Under the pieces are notes generated by a model that had not been told where the DNA came from, did not search any database, and saw nothing but the letters and a program-made list of their open reading frames with translations. The translations under genes and the position numbers were made by a program. Below are positions 30,601 to 45,600 of a stretch of DNA of 64,000 nucleotides, piece after piece. Location of the stretch: positions 20,636,932-20,700,931 of the forward strand of contig NC_092679.1 of NCBI RefSeq assembly GCF_964355755.1, in the 5' to 3' direction. The stretch is from Antedon mediterranea (lineage: Eukaryota > Echinodermata > Crinoidea > Comatulida > Antedonidae). Within the stretch, counting starts at the first letter, position 1; each line of letters begins with the position of its first letter.

Positions 30601-33600
30601 AGCAGTATCATATCTTAACATAGTGAGTTGGCCTGTAGCTATATTAACATTATTAGGAGCGGATGAGTTGGTACCCTTTTGGTAGTAAAAGAAAATAAAT
30701 TATCTTTACATTATTTTATTTATTATATTATATATTCAAATTCTCACTGAAATGCACATACAAAAGAAAAACACATTGCATATAAAAAGAACATTCAGTG
30801 AAAGATGGGACCAATTCCAAATTGCACAGTGAATATTAAAGAGGTTTATAACATAATAATAAATATTTAAATATAAAAACCTTGCTGCAGCTAAACCTAG
30901 GAGTACACCCAGACTTGTCATCTCATGCCCCTAAATTAAAATAACAATTGAACAAGTAATAAAAACATTGGTTGGAAAAGAAAGAGTCAAAATGTACAAT
31001 ATTTACACAGCAATTACAAAAAGTAGTATTAGTAGTGCATAGGCTAATTGCTATATTTGTGACTTGCCTTTATTAGGTAGTCATGAACCTTGAGTGTTGC
31101 CAAGTTGGGCAGATGTCCATTTAACCCAAGACCCATCAGGAATCCAGCGTGTTCGTTACTTCTATCATTCTCCGAAGGTTTGTTATATGCTATCCATGTA
31201 GAATCAACCTGAAACAAATACGTAAATTTCAGAATCAGATTTCTAATGCTATTATTTATTTTATTTTATATGCATCCAACAGCGTGAAACTTGCCAATTA
31301 CTGTATGGATAAACTATTTTATAATTTATCCTGCTTATAAACTAAGTCTCATTTGAGGCTTTGGGAGTGGAGTTAAAAGAGTTACAACCCTGGCATTAGG
31401 TCAGGATTGAACCCTGGCACTAAGTCAGGATTGAACCCTGGCACTAAGTCAGGATTGAACCCTGGCAGTACGTCAGGATTGAACCCTGGACCTTAGGATT
31501 GGAAGGCAAGTATGTTAATCACCAAGATACAGGTCAACTTTATTATACAGCTCCACTATGTTATGTCTTGCTTTTCAAAAGGTGCATAGATATGAATATG
31601 ATATTGTGCTTAATATAATGGAAAAACTTGATCAGAAATATCTGGAAAGCACCCAACTCATTAGGAAGGATTCCTGGGAGACCACTCCTATGAGGCATTT
31701 AACCTCATAGGAAGGGGAAAAAAAGGGGTGATGTGTGTTTTAATACTACGGGCAAACCTTAAGCCCGGCGCACACTATAGCTATTGGCTGAGCCAGACAA
31801 ATCGCGTACTGAGGGCGTTTAGTATGCGCCCAATAGAACTCGATCACAGTTTGCAGCAATTTTTTGTGAGCAAAGTGTTATTCATGGCAGTTGGCTCAGC
31901 CGAAAGCTACAGTGTGTGCCAGACTTTATTCAGGGTCACGCTATTAAAGGGATACTTTGTTGGGCCCGAATAAAAATTAAAATTCAATAATACCTGTGTG
32001 GCCCCTGGCGCTATCTTCAAACCTGCTGCGACTCCATTGTGAAAACTTGGCCACGCTTCCATGTTGGCAATCACGTCAATATGCGAAAAATTGATGGTGT
32101 TGTTTCTAGGTGGCGCTTTACCAGTTAAGTTGAGCTTAGGAATTGGTAATGTTTCAGTAACTACTGGTCTAGCCAGGTGCAGGGAAAACATTCCTCTACA
32201 AGATAAAGTTTTATCAGAAATACATTACAATTATGTAGATTTTAATATAGAGCGTGATGTTTGGTGGGTAAAACTTCTTGATCGTTTGGAGTTGAGTGTC
32301 ATTATTGAACGGATATAATCTATAATCCATTTCGTATTTGTCTCAAATGATGAACTGGGTTCTTTAAAGTGCACACAGGCAAACTATGTACACTGGACCT
32401 ACAGTTTATAGTCCTTATCCCAGGAGACTTGCTCCACCACCAGAACTAGGAGTGAGTCAAAGATATTCTTGTACGCTCCTGTCTTAACCGCTCGGCCACT
32501 TGACTCGACTATATGAAAAATGTAACAACTCACCTGCCAACTGGCAAAGCCATTGTCCTTTGACTTATGCTAAGCAACTTAAACTCTTGCTCCTCTTGGA
32601 ATTCATGGTCACTAAGTAAAAAAGATAATTATCTTTATCTAAAGCTCTGTCTGCACTATCAAACTATTTTGACAAAAAAAGTTTGATGTGATATTGAAGA
32701 TCTGTCTACACATCAAACTTTATGTGAAAAAATGTGATGGACACGACAACATCATATCACTGCCATATTTGGGCATATTACTACCATATTTAGGCTATTT
32801 AGGCACATCACACGTTTGATAGTGTAGACAGAGCATTACAAATACGGTTACTCCATAGTAAAGCTTGGTTCCCACTTTGATGAAACAGAACAATGAGGCA
32901 CAATGCAAGTGAGTTGACCAATGACAAGCGACAGTTGGATGATCCAAAGGGTCGTGAGCGTTTACGTCAAGAGGAACGTGATGCTACTTTATTGAGTGTC
33001 AGTAATTATCTTTAAAAACCTATCTGTTCACTTACGTGACCTCTGGTTTCTGGGTCAAGACAATTCGAACAGGTTTCGTAGACTGAAGCAGACGACGAAC
33101 TTCATAAACCCTTAAATCATCCGGGAATCGTAATCGTAACATCTCCTCATCCAGGTGCTCCATCCCGTCAAATTCGTCCTTCGTGTTGGACTTTTCATCC
33201 TGTATCTTTCGTTTTCCCTACATTTTTAGAAAAAATATCAAAAAAACTGTTTTTAAGAGAAATATGGAACACAAGAGGCCACAAATTAGACCCAGTTGAA
33301 GTCTTTCCTTTTCAAACAAGTTTTTCATTAATTTAAATTTTTGCCACTTCTCGTCTATTATATACAGTGCATTGAGAGCTTACTTATATGCGCTTTATAA
33401 GAATGAACTATTAATATTATTGATAACATGTTTGTTAATTTAAAAGTTATCAAAAAGTCATTTTGGTAATTTATTCTTTGATTTACAAAGAGAAAAACTG
33501 CAGTTAAATGATCTACGAGACTAGGAAAAATGCGAAAAGATTTGGAGTTTATCCTTAATTAAAACTAGGTATTAATCAAACCATTTCAAAATCTTGTTCT

Positions 33601-36600
33601 GTTTCCATCTTCGCCTGTTTTGACAGATCTTGTCTACCAATCAGAACATAAGCAGCCTCTGTCCAGTCACTTGGTGGGTTTTTCTTGCATTCACTAATAG
33701 CCTCCTGGAGCGGCAAGGCTACACCAAATGGTAACCTTTGAAGGTCTTCTAGGGTAAACTTCCTCTCACTCATGTAAACGATGACTCGCTCTGATGGTGT
33801 GAGGGCAGCATGACTTTCACAGAACTGCTCGTAATCAAGGTTAATGGAGCGTAACTGATGACCTAAATATAAAAGGCAAATTACCACTGAATACTATAAT
33901 ATATGTTGATTCTTACCTTATATCTTACCTAATCTAAAGTAAAGAGGCTATGATTAAAACTCACAAGAGCCTCTTCTCTCATAAAAATTGTGTGTTTGTC
34001 AAGGTTGTTTTTAAATGAATTTATACTTTTGCTAGTTAAAACCCATTCAGAAAGTGAATTCCATTTCAATTCAATTCAATTTAATAAACTTTATTGTCAA
34101 ACTCATGAATGGCTTGAAACTTTGTCTGAAAGTACACACATAAAAATTTCCCAAAAACATTTTCGCACAAACAGTAAAAAAGAATAAAATCACATAAAAC
34201 TGAGAACAAGATGTCATATAAAAAGTTAAGAGAGAGCACAAAAAATACAAATTGAGTTAAAAATACAACTAAGATACTTATTGCGTTTATCTTTTCCACA
34301 TTACATTAAAATGCCTCATAGCAGATTATAGTCTGGTGTCAAAAAAGTTATAACGTTTAGTTGATTTCCATCTAAGTTTTTTTAATTTTAATGTGATGAT
34401 TTAATATGATGCTTTATTAATTTCTATAAAGTAAAATTTTATAGTAAAAATACAGTAGAACATTGGTCTTCACACAGGAAAGTGTCCTCTAAATAGAGGG
34501 GGAATGAAATCCCAAAGAATAACATAATATTGAAAAAGAGTAGCCTACCAGTAGCAGACAACCTCCGTACATTTTTAGTCTTTTTCTGCAGACCATACTC
34601 CCACATAAACACAAGATATATCTAAATTAGAAAATAATTAATTATCAATGCACTAATTAACAAACAGTTATTAACGAATTCATCAATTTATAAGATAGGT
34701 AAAATGAAAAAACTAGAGACAGTAAATATAGATATATTTTGGCAACAACCAAATACAGTATTAAGTGGACATTTAGGACCCAACAAAGTGTCTCTGAATA
34801 TAGGAAGGCTGTAGTGTTCTTTGTTTCAATTTCCTCTTAAAAGGGTGTGTCCCCTGAATAGAGGTGTGTCCCTAAGGAGGGGTTCTACTATATTAATGTA
34901 AGTGGAGTGGTAGTCGAGTGGTTAGGACACTTGACTTTCATAGAGAGAGGCCTGGGTTCAATTCCCAACAACTCCCAGTCTTTTGTAAATGAGTACCTGG
35001 TTGAAAATACTAGGGAGGATAAGGTTTCGTGCAAAGGACGGCCACCCAACCGCATAATGCAGAGGCTTAAGTAAAATGAGCTCCTAACAGCTTATTAACC
35101 TATGTTCAGAATTGAATACAGGACCTTTACCTATGTTAGTGGAAATATGAAATTTAATGCCATATCATGTATTTAGTAATAATTATGTTGTGTTATCTTC
35201 AAAGATAAACTTACAGAGATTATCATTTGTAGCTTCTTGCCAATCCCGTTGATGAGTGGGTATGGGTCAACTGGGTTACCATGGAAACACTCCATCAGCC
35301 ATCCCACAAGGCTTGGTGGTTCCGTTGTAATGTAGTTGGGCCATTGCATAATCTTCAAATGATCTAAACAAAAGATTTGACGGATTTTGGTAATTTAGCA
35401 ATATACTTATTAGGTGAAAATATTGGTCAATTAAAATTTTTTTTTTTAACCCATCAGTGTAGCTATCGATTTATGAATGCAGACTATATTGAGAATACTG
35501 ACAAATTAATGAAAAACAGTCTAAAAAAGTACATATTTTAATATGGAGATATGTACAAAATAAAAAATTGTTATTGAGAGGGGTAAAGTGTATTTATAAC
35601 TTACCTGTATGTACCTGTCTCCTATCTTGGCTGAGGTGTAGTACATTTGGGCAGTCCCTCTTGTAGTAATCTATATAATCATCCCATTGAAGATCACTAG
35701 AATTATAAATATATTATTTTTTATTTTTATAAATCATCAATTAAAATGTCAATTATGTCTTCTATATAAATAAATTATTTTGGAGTGGAGCTGTGGCTTG
35801 GTGGTTATGATGCTTGGCTACCAATCTAAGGGTCCTGGGTTCAAGTCCTGTCATATGTCAGGGTTTTTTTCTCATGACAATTTACAACTCCACTCCCAAA
35901 GACTTAATAATAAGTCTTTGTTTATGTAGAGCATCTTGTGTATATGTTTGTTCTAGTGCAGTATATGGAGAGCCATCTCGATAGTGCTTTGCACTCATGG
36001 CAATCCTCAGGGTGCTGCACCGCTGTATTGTCATGTATTGTTGTACCTGAAAAATTTTTATTTTATTTTATTTCACATACATGTGTGAACTAGTACACCT
36101 TACTCATCTCGAAAGATGTACTAGGTTCTTTAAAGTGCACATGAGCTAGATATGTACACTGGACCTACGGTATATAGTCCTTATCCGAGAAGACTTATTC
36201 TACCACCACAACCATGGAGCGAGTGAGTAGTCAATGTTATGGCAATGTATTATGGTTCCACTGTTTAACCCGCTCAGCCACTCACTCACTTAGGTTTAAC
36301 TTTCTTCACAAAGAAACAAAAATGGTGAACTTACGAAACTAGGTGAAACAGCAGTGTTGCCAGGGAGCTGAGTTTCTCAGATTGCAAACGTTCTAACTTC
36401 ATCTCCTAAAAACAAATAAGACTAGAAGGTATAATGTTGTGCATGTCTATTTGGAAATGTTTTCAAATTTATTCACGCAAATTAAAAGCATCAGCTTATG
36501 CGTATTCATATTTTTATTTCTAAATTCCTTTCTGCAATGAATTATAGTTTGAATTTTTTTCAGTATAAAAAATATTACGTTAATCCTATATAGCGCTTAA

Positions 36601-39600
36601 TGCACAAAGCCTCAAAGCACAGTGTGTGCATTTTCTACTTTTTATGCGCAAATCAAGCAGCTCAGTAGACACGGGATGGAAGTAAATATCGCAGCTATTC
36701 ATGGAAAAAATAATAAAGGGGTAGCACGTTTTTTACTCTGCGAAATAACGCTTTATTTTTCTATGATATTAATCAAAGCAAATGTAAACATACCTCATAA
36801 ACAGAATGTAAAGCAAATGTTATAGCAGGAATATACAAAAACAGCAATGCAGCTGTATCTATGCACGGCTGGTTACCGCTGCTGGTTGAGGGCGTACTTT
36901 CCTCTACTGTTGTCATTCCGCAGAAACATGCATTCTTGGTAACCATTAGCTTATGATAGTCTGAAGAAATCAGGTATTCCCAGTCCTACAAAGACAGTTT
37001 AAATAAAAACGATGATAATAGTTGAATAGAGCTAGGGACTGGTGTTCATGGTACTCTCCTACCAATACCATGTTTCTAGGTTCTGATCTTGATGCATTCA
37101 GTCACTACCATTCATTCATTCATCAGTGGAAAATTACATCCATTTATTGTCATTTGCATATAAAATATACATAGAAATTATGTTTGCTCTGAGATATACA
37201 AAAACAGATAAATGAAAAATTAACAAAAACAATTAAAAAGTGTCATATCGGTATACTGACAGGCATTTAATGCCCAAATAGCAGCTGGATAAAAGCAGTT
37301 ACGAAACCTATTTGTACGAGAGATGATGGACCGGTAACGTCTACCATCTCTAAGACAAAGCAAATTTACATGATATACATGATCTTATTCAAAAAATAAG
37401 AAAGTTATGAAATTCAATCAAACTCTCACCTCATTTTCTGTTGAACTCCTATGCTTTTTTGAAGTCAAAACTGGTGATACTGTTCCACCAAAATCTGACT
37501 ACAAAAATATGAAACATTAATTTGTAATTACAAAATATAAACTTTACGTCAGTTTCAATCAGTTTTTTTTTCACTTTAAGAAATGTTACAATATCAAAAA
37601 ATGCATAAACTACCTACCAAAATGGTTAACTGGGCAACATTGTATCCCATCATGCCTAGCAAGCATCGCATAAACAGTTTCCACTCGGAAATGTTGATTC
37701 CACTACTCGGAGCGTTATTTGTAGAATACCAGTTAACCAGAGCTTGGAGAGAGATATCTTTTGGTAGAATTTGCTTTAGGGCATCAAGGCACGACTCAAC
37801 TAAAAGATACAAATTTTAAGATCAAATAGGTAGCTAATAAAATAACGACAAACCATAATAGTTTGTGCATTTATATTTATTTATCTTAATTGTTAATTCA
37901 ATAATGAGAATATTACATAATACAGAAGAAAATATTGATGGAGCACTATAGCTTTGTCTAAACTTTGCGCCCACATATTAAGGCAGGACTTGTACACAGT
38001 GAAGAAAGATATCGTATGGAAAATGAAGAAAGGTATCTGAAAAGAAAATCTAGATCAGCCACTGGAACTCACAGACTCACTGGAAAACGGATGAAATTCT
38101 CTCCAATGTCGTCTCCATAGTCAATCTTGACTGAAGGATGCCTGATGACTACCATATTTGGGCACATCACACCCAGTGCTCTCTAGTATTTATAATTACT
38201 CTTTGTAAGAGATCCTTACCTAAAGGAGATGAACTCATCCAAGGCAGTGACGACTGCTTTAAACTTCCACCTGCCATTTCCTATAAGAAAACAGAATAAA
38301 AAACAAATCTATTTTATCTTTTTGGAAATATCAGTGCCTAGTAACCACTACTGTATGTTTTATTTAAACTTTATTTAAAGAGAGTAACCAGCATCCAATA
38401 TTAAGGATTTTTCTATTACACAAACCAATAAATCTGTGTTGTGATACCTTCTGCAACCACCCCAAAGGTTTGTCTACACTAGTTTGACAAAAAGTGATGT
38501 GCTCAAATATGGCAGTGATGTGCCCAAATATTGTAGTGATATGACATCATCGTGTCCATATTGACATCATCGTGTCCATATTGACATCATCGTGTCCATA
38601 TATGGGCACATCATTTTTTTGTTACATGAAGATTGATAGTGTAGACAGATTTTAAAACAGTTGCTTTTATATTTCTAAAGGCTTGTTCATGTTCAATTAC
38701 ATTTTGATGACCTTGAAACTGCATCAAAAAGCCTTATTAAAATACCAAAAACCTATAGGCCAATACTCACCAACAAAAAGCGGTTATCGTTAGCATCTCT
38801 TAGTCCGATTATGTTACGGTTGACCGGAAACATGAAATCTATGCTGCTGGTGGAGTCTAGAAGTTTGGTGGAATGCTCCAATTGTGGAACAGGTGATAAC
38901 ATAACAATCTAAACACAAACAAGGAAAAAAATGATGAAATCCAAGAACAACCTAAGTTGACGTTTTACAACAAAAATATCCTATGACTAAATAAGTAGAA
39001 ATGTTATGTTAAAATGTTTAATATTTATGTTAAATAATATGTTTTTTTGGTTGAATAAATATTACGAAACGAAACGAAAACTAAACGAATCAAAATGCAC
39101 CCTATCTGAAACGGTGCAAGTTTTGGTCATGTGGTTAAGGAGATTTTGTGTTTTTATTTTTTTGCTATTATAATATAGATACCAGATCACTCTCCTACAA
39201 CTTTCCTAATTAATGAATTGCATACAAGTACATACCTCATCAGCAAGCCCCCTTGCTCCTCCTACTGTGTGAGCGTTTGTCTCTGTGCTATCCAGCGGTG
39301 TACTTGGCCTAGGAAGGCTTGATGATTGAGATGACATCATAGGGGGTATCCCACATATATACACTTTCCCAATCTGTAACAAATTATGTGGAATACCTTA
39401 TTTAGGATGTGAATCCATGTAAACTACATGTGCTGCCTCATCCAGCCTGCCCGGGCTCCCTCTAATTTTTAATGCAAAAGATAGGACCGCCCTTCATTTC
39501 ACCCTTTTTAGGTCCCCCCACCCCTCCCATTTTAAAATCCTGGATCGCCCACTGTCATCCGTTCCTATCTTGGCAAGGCGAGCTCAGCGTCCTGTTGTTA

Positions 39601-42600
39601 GATTACCTTGCTATATTTTGTTGTATATTTACCTTAACTAGGCCTGTATATAGGCTTATACTATTGTTGGTATCCAGAAGCACCATCATGTTCATGCTCT
39701 ATAGAAAAGAACACAACAAAAAAATTGGTTATGAATTAAGTTAATCTAGATTTCAAAATTAAATGAGAAAAAAAAAAGAAAATTCGGTTTGTTACTCCCA
39801 TTCAATTATACTTTTTTGGACGTTTTTTGTAGCAAATTGCCAAGGATAACCATAAGCGAATTCATTCACTATCATCTTAAAGATGGAAATTCTGTTCTAC
39901 ATAAACAAAGTCTTATTACAAGTGTTTGGGAGTGAAGTTGTAAATTGTCATTAGAAAAAATCCTGACATTATGACAGGACTTGAACCCAGGACCAAGCAT
40001 CATAACCACCAAGTACACTCCAAATTCATAGTATTTTGTAACGAATAAAGAAAAATTGATTTTACCTTCACTGAGACAGCATCCCTGGCGGTCAATGATG
40101 TCACTGTTCCAAATATATAACTGGTCCTATCATTACTGGGGCCAAATTTGACACATTTTAGTAGATTATGGATCTCAATTAGATAGCACAAGTAGTCTTG
40201 TCCGCAAAGGTCGGAAGTCAGGAAGACTTTTTTGGTTTTACCAAGAACTCCATCTCTACAAATATATGGTTAGGATTAATTAATGTACTTTTCAGTTGTA
40301 TTGGCACCTGAACTAATGTGAAAATTTGGGCATATAATGCTCTGCCTACACTATCTGATTAGTTTGACATACTAAAGTGTGATTTGATATGGTAGTGGTA
40401 TGCTTAAATATGGTAGTGATGTGACATCATCATGTCCATATATGGGCACATCACATTTTTTGTCACATAGAGTTTGATTGTGTAGACAAGGCTTAACGCT
40501 GTAATTGATATGGATAGTTAACCTTAAATTAATAACTATTAAATAACACACCTGAAATTTTGAGGCTGTTCTGTCCAACAATGATCCATGCACAGAGCAG
40601 GTGCCAACGGCTCGGACACACCAGATGCGCTCTCGTTAAAAACTGACGAGGTGTAAGGCGACAGGCCATAGCGAGCCAATGAATGCGCACCAGGAGAAGG
40701 CGTTGCCAGACCACTTCCTGCCGGAGAATGGGATCGGCTGTAGATGAAAAAAAAGACATATTAGTACAGAGTTATGGATAGTAATAGTGTAAAAATGAAG
40801 ATATGCAATTTTAATAATAGGGAAAGCTAGTCATCTACGATGGGTTGCGATTGTACACACTCTATCCAATATTTGAAAAAAAAAAGACATATACAGTAGA
40901 GTATTGGGGTATGTGTAGTAGTAGTAAATTAAAGATGTATTGTCCCTTTGACTAATTCCAAAAAAATAAAAAATAAAAGATTTCGAAAAAAGGTGGGTCA
41001 TTCTGAAGTATCGTAATAGTTATTAACTATCACCAAAAATTTATCGAAAAAAAAAAAATTTTAACTGAAATACAGACGTTTTTTTGTTAAAAAAATAACT
41101 TTGACTTCCAGTCAAAGTTTTCAATCAAAACATATCCCATAATGAAACGCGCCTGTTTGGCTACTCTGTATGCATAATCATAAAACTTCCTCATGATCTG
41201 TGTGAAAATACCTTCTTAACCGTGACGAGTTGTAAACAATCCTAATTTAGCATATGCATAATGCGTACTCATGGTTTGAAATCTTTGTTTACTTTCGCTC
41301 GTGACGATTTTCCAGATGAAATGTAATCAAACTAATTTACCTGTTAATTACGTAAACTTGTTGTTTTTGGCTCAAATTTTCGACTTAAAGTGAATAACTT
41401 TAATATTACTTTGATATGGCCACTTTAAATTTAGAATATTTTGACCTTCATTTTTTTGTGTTTCAAGGGACAATACATCTTTAAGATTTGCAATTGTAAA
41501 AAAAAAATAGCAATCCAAAGTTGTAGTTATTCTATCTATATGTGAACTTTATTCAATCAATCGTACATTTGTTATAATGGTAACCACAATAAGGTATTAT
41601 ATTACAGTAGATTTTTACAAAAAAAAAAAAAACAAGACCAATATAAATATAAATTATAAAATACTAGATGGCACGCTCGCTTCGCTCGCGTACCATCTAG
41701 GTCGTGCCCACAGATGGTTCTCGAATGCACAGTATTTCCAGCGAGAAAAAAATTGAGATTTCAAATGTACGTACTGCAGGACTATAATACATTGTCGTTT
41801 ACAGAAACGAATAAATATACACAATGATTTATGTAGTCAACCAAAATTAGCACCCTGGGAATTACTTCCGAGAGAGAAACAAAATGAGTCAAATTTTTTT
41901 ATTTGGACTCATTTAAACAAACCCAATTTGTGTTTTGTATGTAACATTAAGGGTTGAGGGATGGGGGAAGAAGATAGGTACAAAGAGGAAACATTTTAAA
42001 ATATATTCTTATCCACTCAGTAACGAAATATTGTTTTTAATGTTTTATAGGCCTCTAAATAATATACCACTAAATACAGTAAAACATTTATGATTTAATA
42101 CGGTACTTTGTTAAAACTCTCACTGTCATAGTCGATTGAAATAGTAAAGTACATGTAACGATACACCACTACGACGTTTATATATTTTTAAATTATTAAT
42201 TAATACAAACGTTGAGAAGCAACTGTCAGTAATAACGTTTATTTATTTGTATATTATATGTTTATAATCTAACAGTAGGGCCTACCCACACTCACAGTAA
42301 TAAAGTTTATTTGTATATATTTTTATATTACATCTAACAGTACCAACACTCACAGTAAGAAATTTGCGATTCAAATTGCGATCAAAAGTGGTTAATACCT
42401 TAAGTTAACAGTATTGTACAGCATTGCAATACTATTTATGTTTATTCTCCAAGGGGGCCCATAAATCTAAATCTATACCTCTATGGTTAAACCAAATAAT
42501 TTGGAATGTTTATTTGTATATTATATGTTTATAATCTAACAGTAGGGCCTACCCACACTCACAGTAATAAAGTTTATTTGTATATATTTTTATATTACAT

Positions 42601-45600
42601 CTAACAGTACCAACACTCACAGTAAGAAATTTGCGATTCAAATTGCGATCAAAAGTGGTTAATACCTTAACAGTATTGTACAGCATTGCAATACTATTTA
42701 TGTTTATTCTCCAAGGGGGCCCATAAATCTAAATCTATACCTCTATGGTTAAACCAAATAATTTGGAATGTTCCATTCATCACAAATCAATACATTTGTA
42801 AAAACGTATATTAAATGTATCAAAATAGTGTTTTTTAAAGAAAATCGGCCTGTCTTCAACATTATGATGCTGTACTCGAACTGTTCAACCGGTTTTCAGC
42901 TATTAAAAACAATTATCGTAGGAGGAGATAGGAAAATGCGAAGCCTTCTCGCATTTTTGTGGCGGGTATTTTTCAAGATGGACATCCATTAGACAGTGTA
43001 TACCACGATCGAAAAACACCCCTATTTGGGGCAAATCGTTGAACCTAAATTCGTTTTAATCGTCAATAACTAATTATCTAACTTAATTTAATTAGTAAAC
43101 AGGGTTACATCAGGTGGTTAAAATCAATACCGAAAGTACGAACCAACTTTATATACCATCGAGTAAAAATTCTAGAAGTAAGGCGCGATTTACCGAATTT
43201 TGCCCTTACGTAAATTTATATATAGATATACAATGATTATTTACAGTAATGATAAAAATAAAAATTTATTGTTTATATTGACTATTATTGGAAACAGAAG
43301 TTGAATAATAAAATACTGGAAAGTTTAGTTAGAGGTTTACAATCAATGGAAAAGATGAAAACATATAATATTGTAAGTATTAAAAGTAGCAGTGTTTAGG
43401 GAGATTACTGTATATTGGCAACAGCCTACAGTTGAACATGGTTTTAGGCAAAAGTTATATATTGATTGATTGAATCGGGCATCACTATAAGCAAAGCTTT
43501 AAAATGTGATGTCCTATGTAACAATTAAAAATTGGAAAAAATAAATAAATAAATAAATTACAATAAAAACAATAACAATTAGTAAATATATATGTAAACA
43601 ATAGAGACAATAAGCAATAATCATAAATGACAGTTGAATAAAAAAATATATAATTTAATTTACAACATATCAAACATAATTTCTGAGCACTTATACTGTT
43701 GATTGCATTTTGGGTATACAGGTATGTCTATGCAGACGCTCAGGTGTTACTGTCATTTAAGTCTATACTTAAAATCTTTAGGGCACAAAGTGTTTTTTAC
43801 AACATAGCTTTATACTATGATTCTTTAGTGATACTCACCTCATAGCAGCCATCTGTGACAGAGCCGGGCTTTGGTGCCTGGATGACACCATCGGAGAACC
43901 ACCTCTACTGGCCAAGTTCCTGAACGGTGAGACACCTGGACTGAAGCTTGACATGCTTAGCCATGACTGACCACCAGAGCTTAACAAGCCGAAAGTACTG
44001 GAGCCATGGCTAGCATAAGGTGTTGTGGACTGGTTTCGGTGGAGGCTTGTTAAGTTGGAATTGTCTATCAAGCCGGTAACTGTATGTCCTTCCTAAAAAT
44101 AAAATGAACTTTTATTTTTAAATGGACATCTTTAAAAATTGGACTTGATGATACATTTGATAAAACATTTACGCATTTTATGACAACCAATTAGTATAAT
44201 TGTCCCAATCAACTAGGTTTTAAGTTTACGAACCTCTGCTTTAGCCTCACGCAACATCCAAACGGAATGAAGGCCAAGAGCCGTGTCAAAGGTCATCACA
44301 AGTGACGGCTGGGTGCTCGTGAAGACAATACACTGCGTGTGATCTCTCATCAAAAAAACTTTGCTAGTTAAGCCAACTAAAAGAAATCAAATTAATGTAT
44401 TTTTGTACAAGTTTGCTGGAAGAAAGTAGAATAACAACTACTTAATCTTTCAATCAAATAGTAGTAATGTGGGTACCTACAAATATGGAGGTATACCTCC
44501 ATGTTAAAAATATTATTTGTATCCTAGACTTATCTACAGCTAAACAGAGACCATTAAACTGTTATCTTATGTACATACCTCCATATCGACTGGCAACTGG
44601 TGCTGGCTCATCAAGAGGATGACAAAGACTGAACATTGTTGGCAGGTTTCCAGAACTTAACAATTAAAAACACAAAATATTATTTTACAGTTTCTATCTT
44701 TCTTTTGATTTTCAATTGTCATTTTGATGTTATTTATGTATTTTGATCTCTATTATTTTCCATACAGCATTAGTGGTAATTTTGAACAAATAGTGGTAAA
44801 ACAAAGAAGACCTGCACTAATACACACATTGATGTACTAAAGATGGATGGATACTGGTATACAAAGAGAGTTTGGGTATGTTCCGTAAAGTAAATACCAT
44901 AAATAAATACCTTTTTGGGCTAAATACTTCCTCGGAAGTGATTGCCCTCTCAAAAAGTAAACCGTTTTTAATTTTCCAAGCTTGTGAAACCTGTAAATAA
45001 AAAGTAAAAATTACATATACGAGGCGCATACGATACTGGTCTCTCTCCCCCAAAGGCAATACCAGGCCTGGAAATGCATATATGTAACTTCAGTCAATGA
45101 CGGCCTGATGTACTCAATTGCAAACAGCTAACCTTAAAGCTCAGGTACAGGCATGAATTTTAAATATAATATCGGGTTAATTGTACATAAATCAAATATT
45201 TGTAACAGAAATCAAGATGAAAAACCATGAATTTCCCCTAATATGGCCAAATACAAAATTTTGCAAAATTCTGACAAAAAAACCAGGAAGACTTTTTTTC
45301 AGTAGTTAGGTAGTTAACATAATGTAATAACATTTCTGGTGACTCCCTAGAAGGTGAAAAAAGATGGTGGATATACGGTGGATAATTTTTGCTATAGCAT
45401 GAAAATAAAATTCTGAAGTTGAATAAAAATACCAGAAATGTAAAATTCAAGTTATATTACCTATATTTAGTCATCTGATAACATTTTTTACCACACCATT
45501 TAATTTTCATAGCTTTTTGAAATGCCTCTCTATTTTCAAAATTTGTGTACAAAAGAATAGAGATTTTACTGTGTAATTTTAACTATCCCCCCACTGATAT

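Noticed and set aside
34905-34990. Functional tRNA gene
   Set aside because: A and B boxes are present but no convincing acceptor stem or anticodon arm; the downstream body and family copies show a SINE.
39472-39744. 90-residue + strand frame
   Set aside because: Opposite strand to ANAPC1 exon 11 and intron 11; Pro-rich by base composition only.
44817-45450. Minus-strand frames around 44817-45059 and 45238-45450
   Set aside because: The first only overlaps ANAPC1 exon 5 and runs into intron; the second is intronic with no splice or family support.
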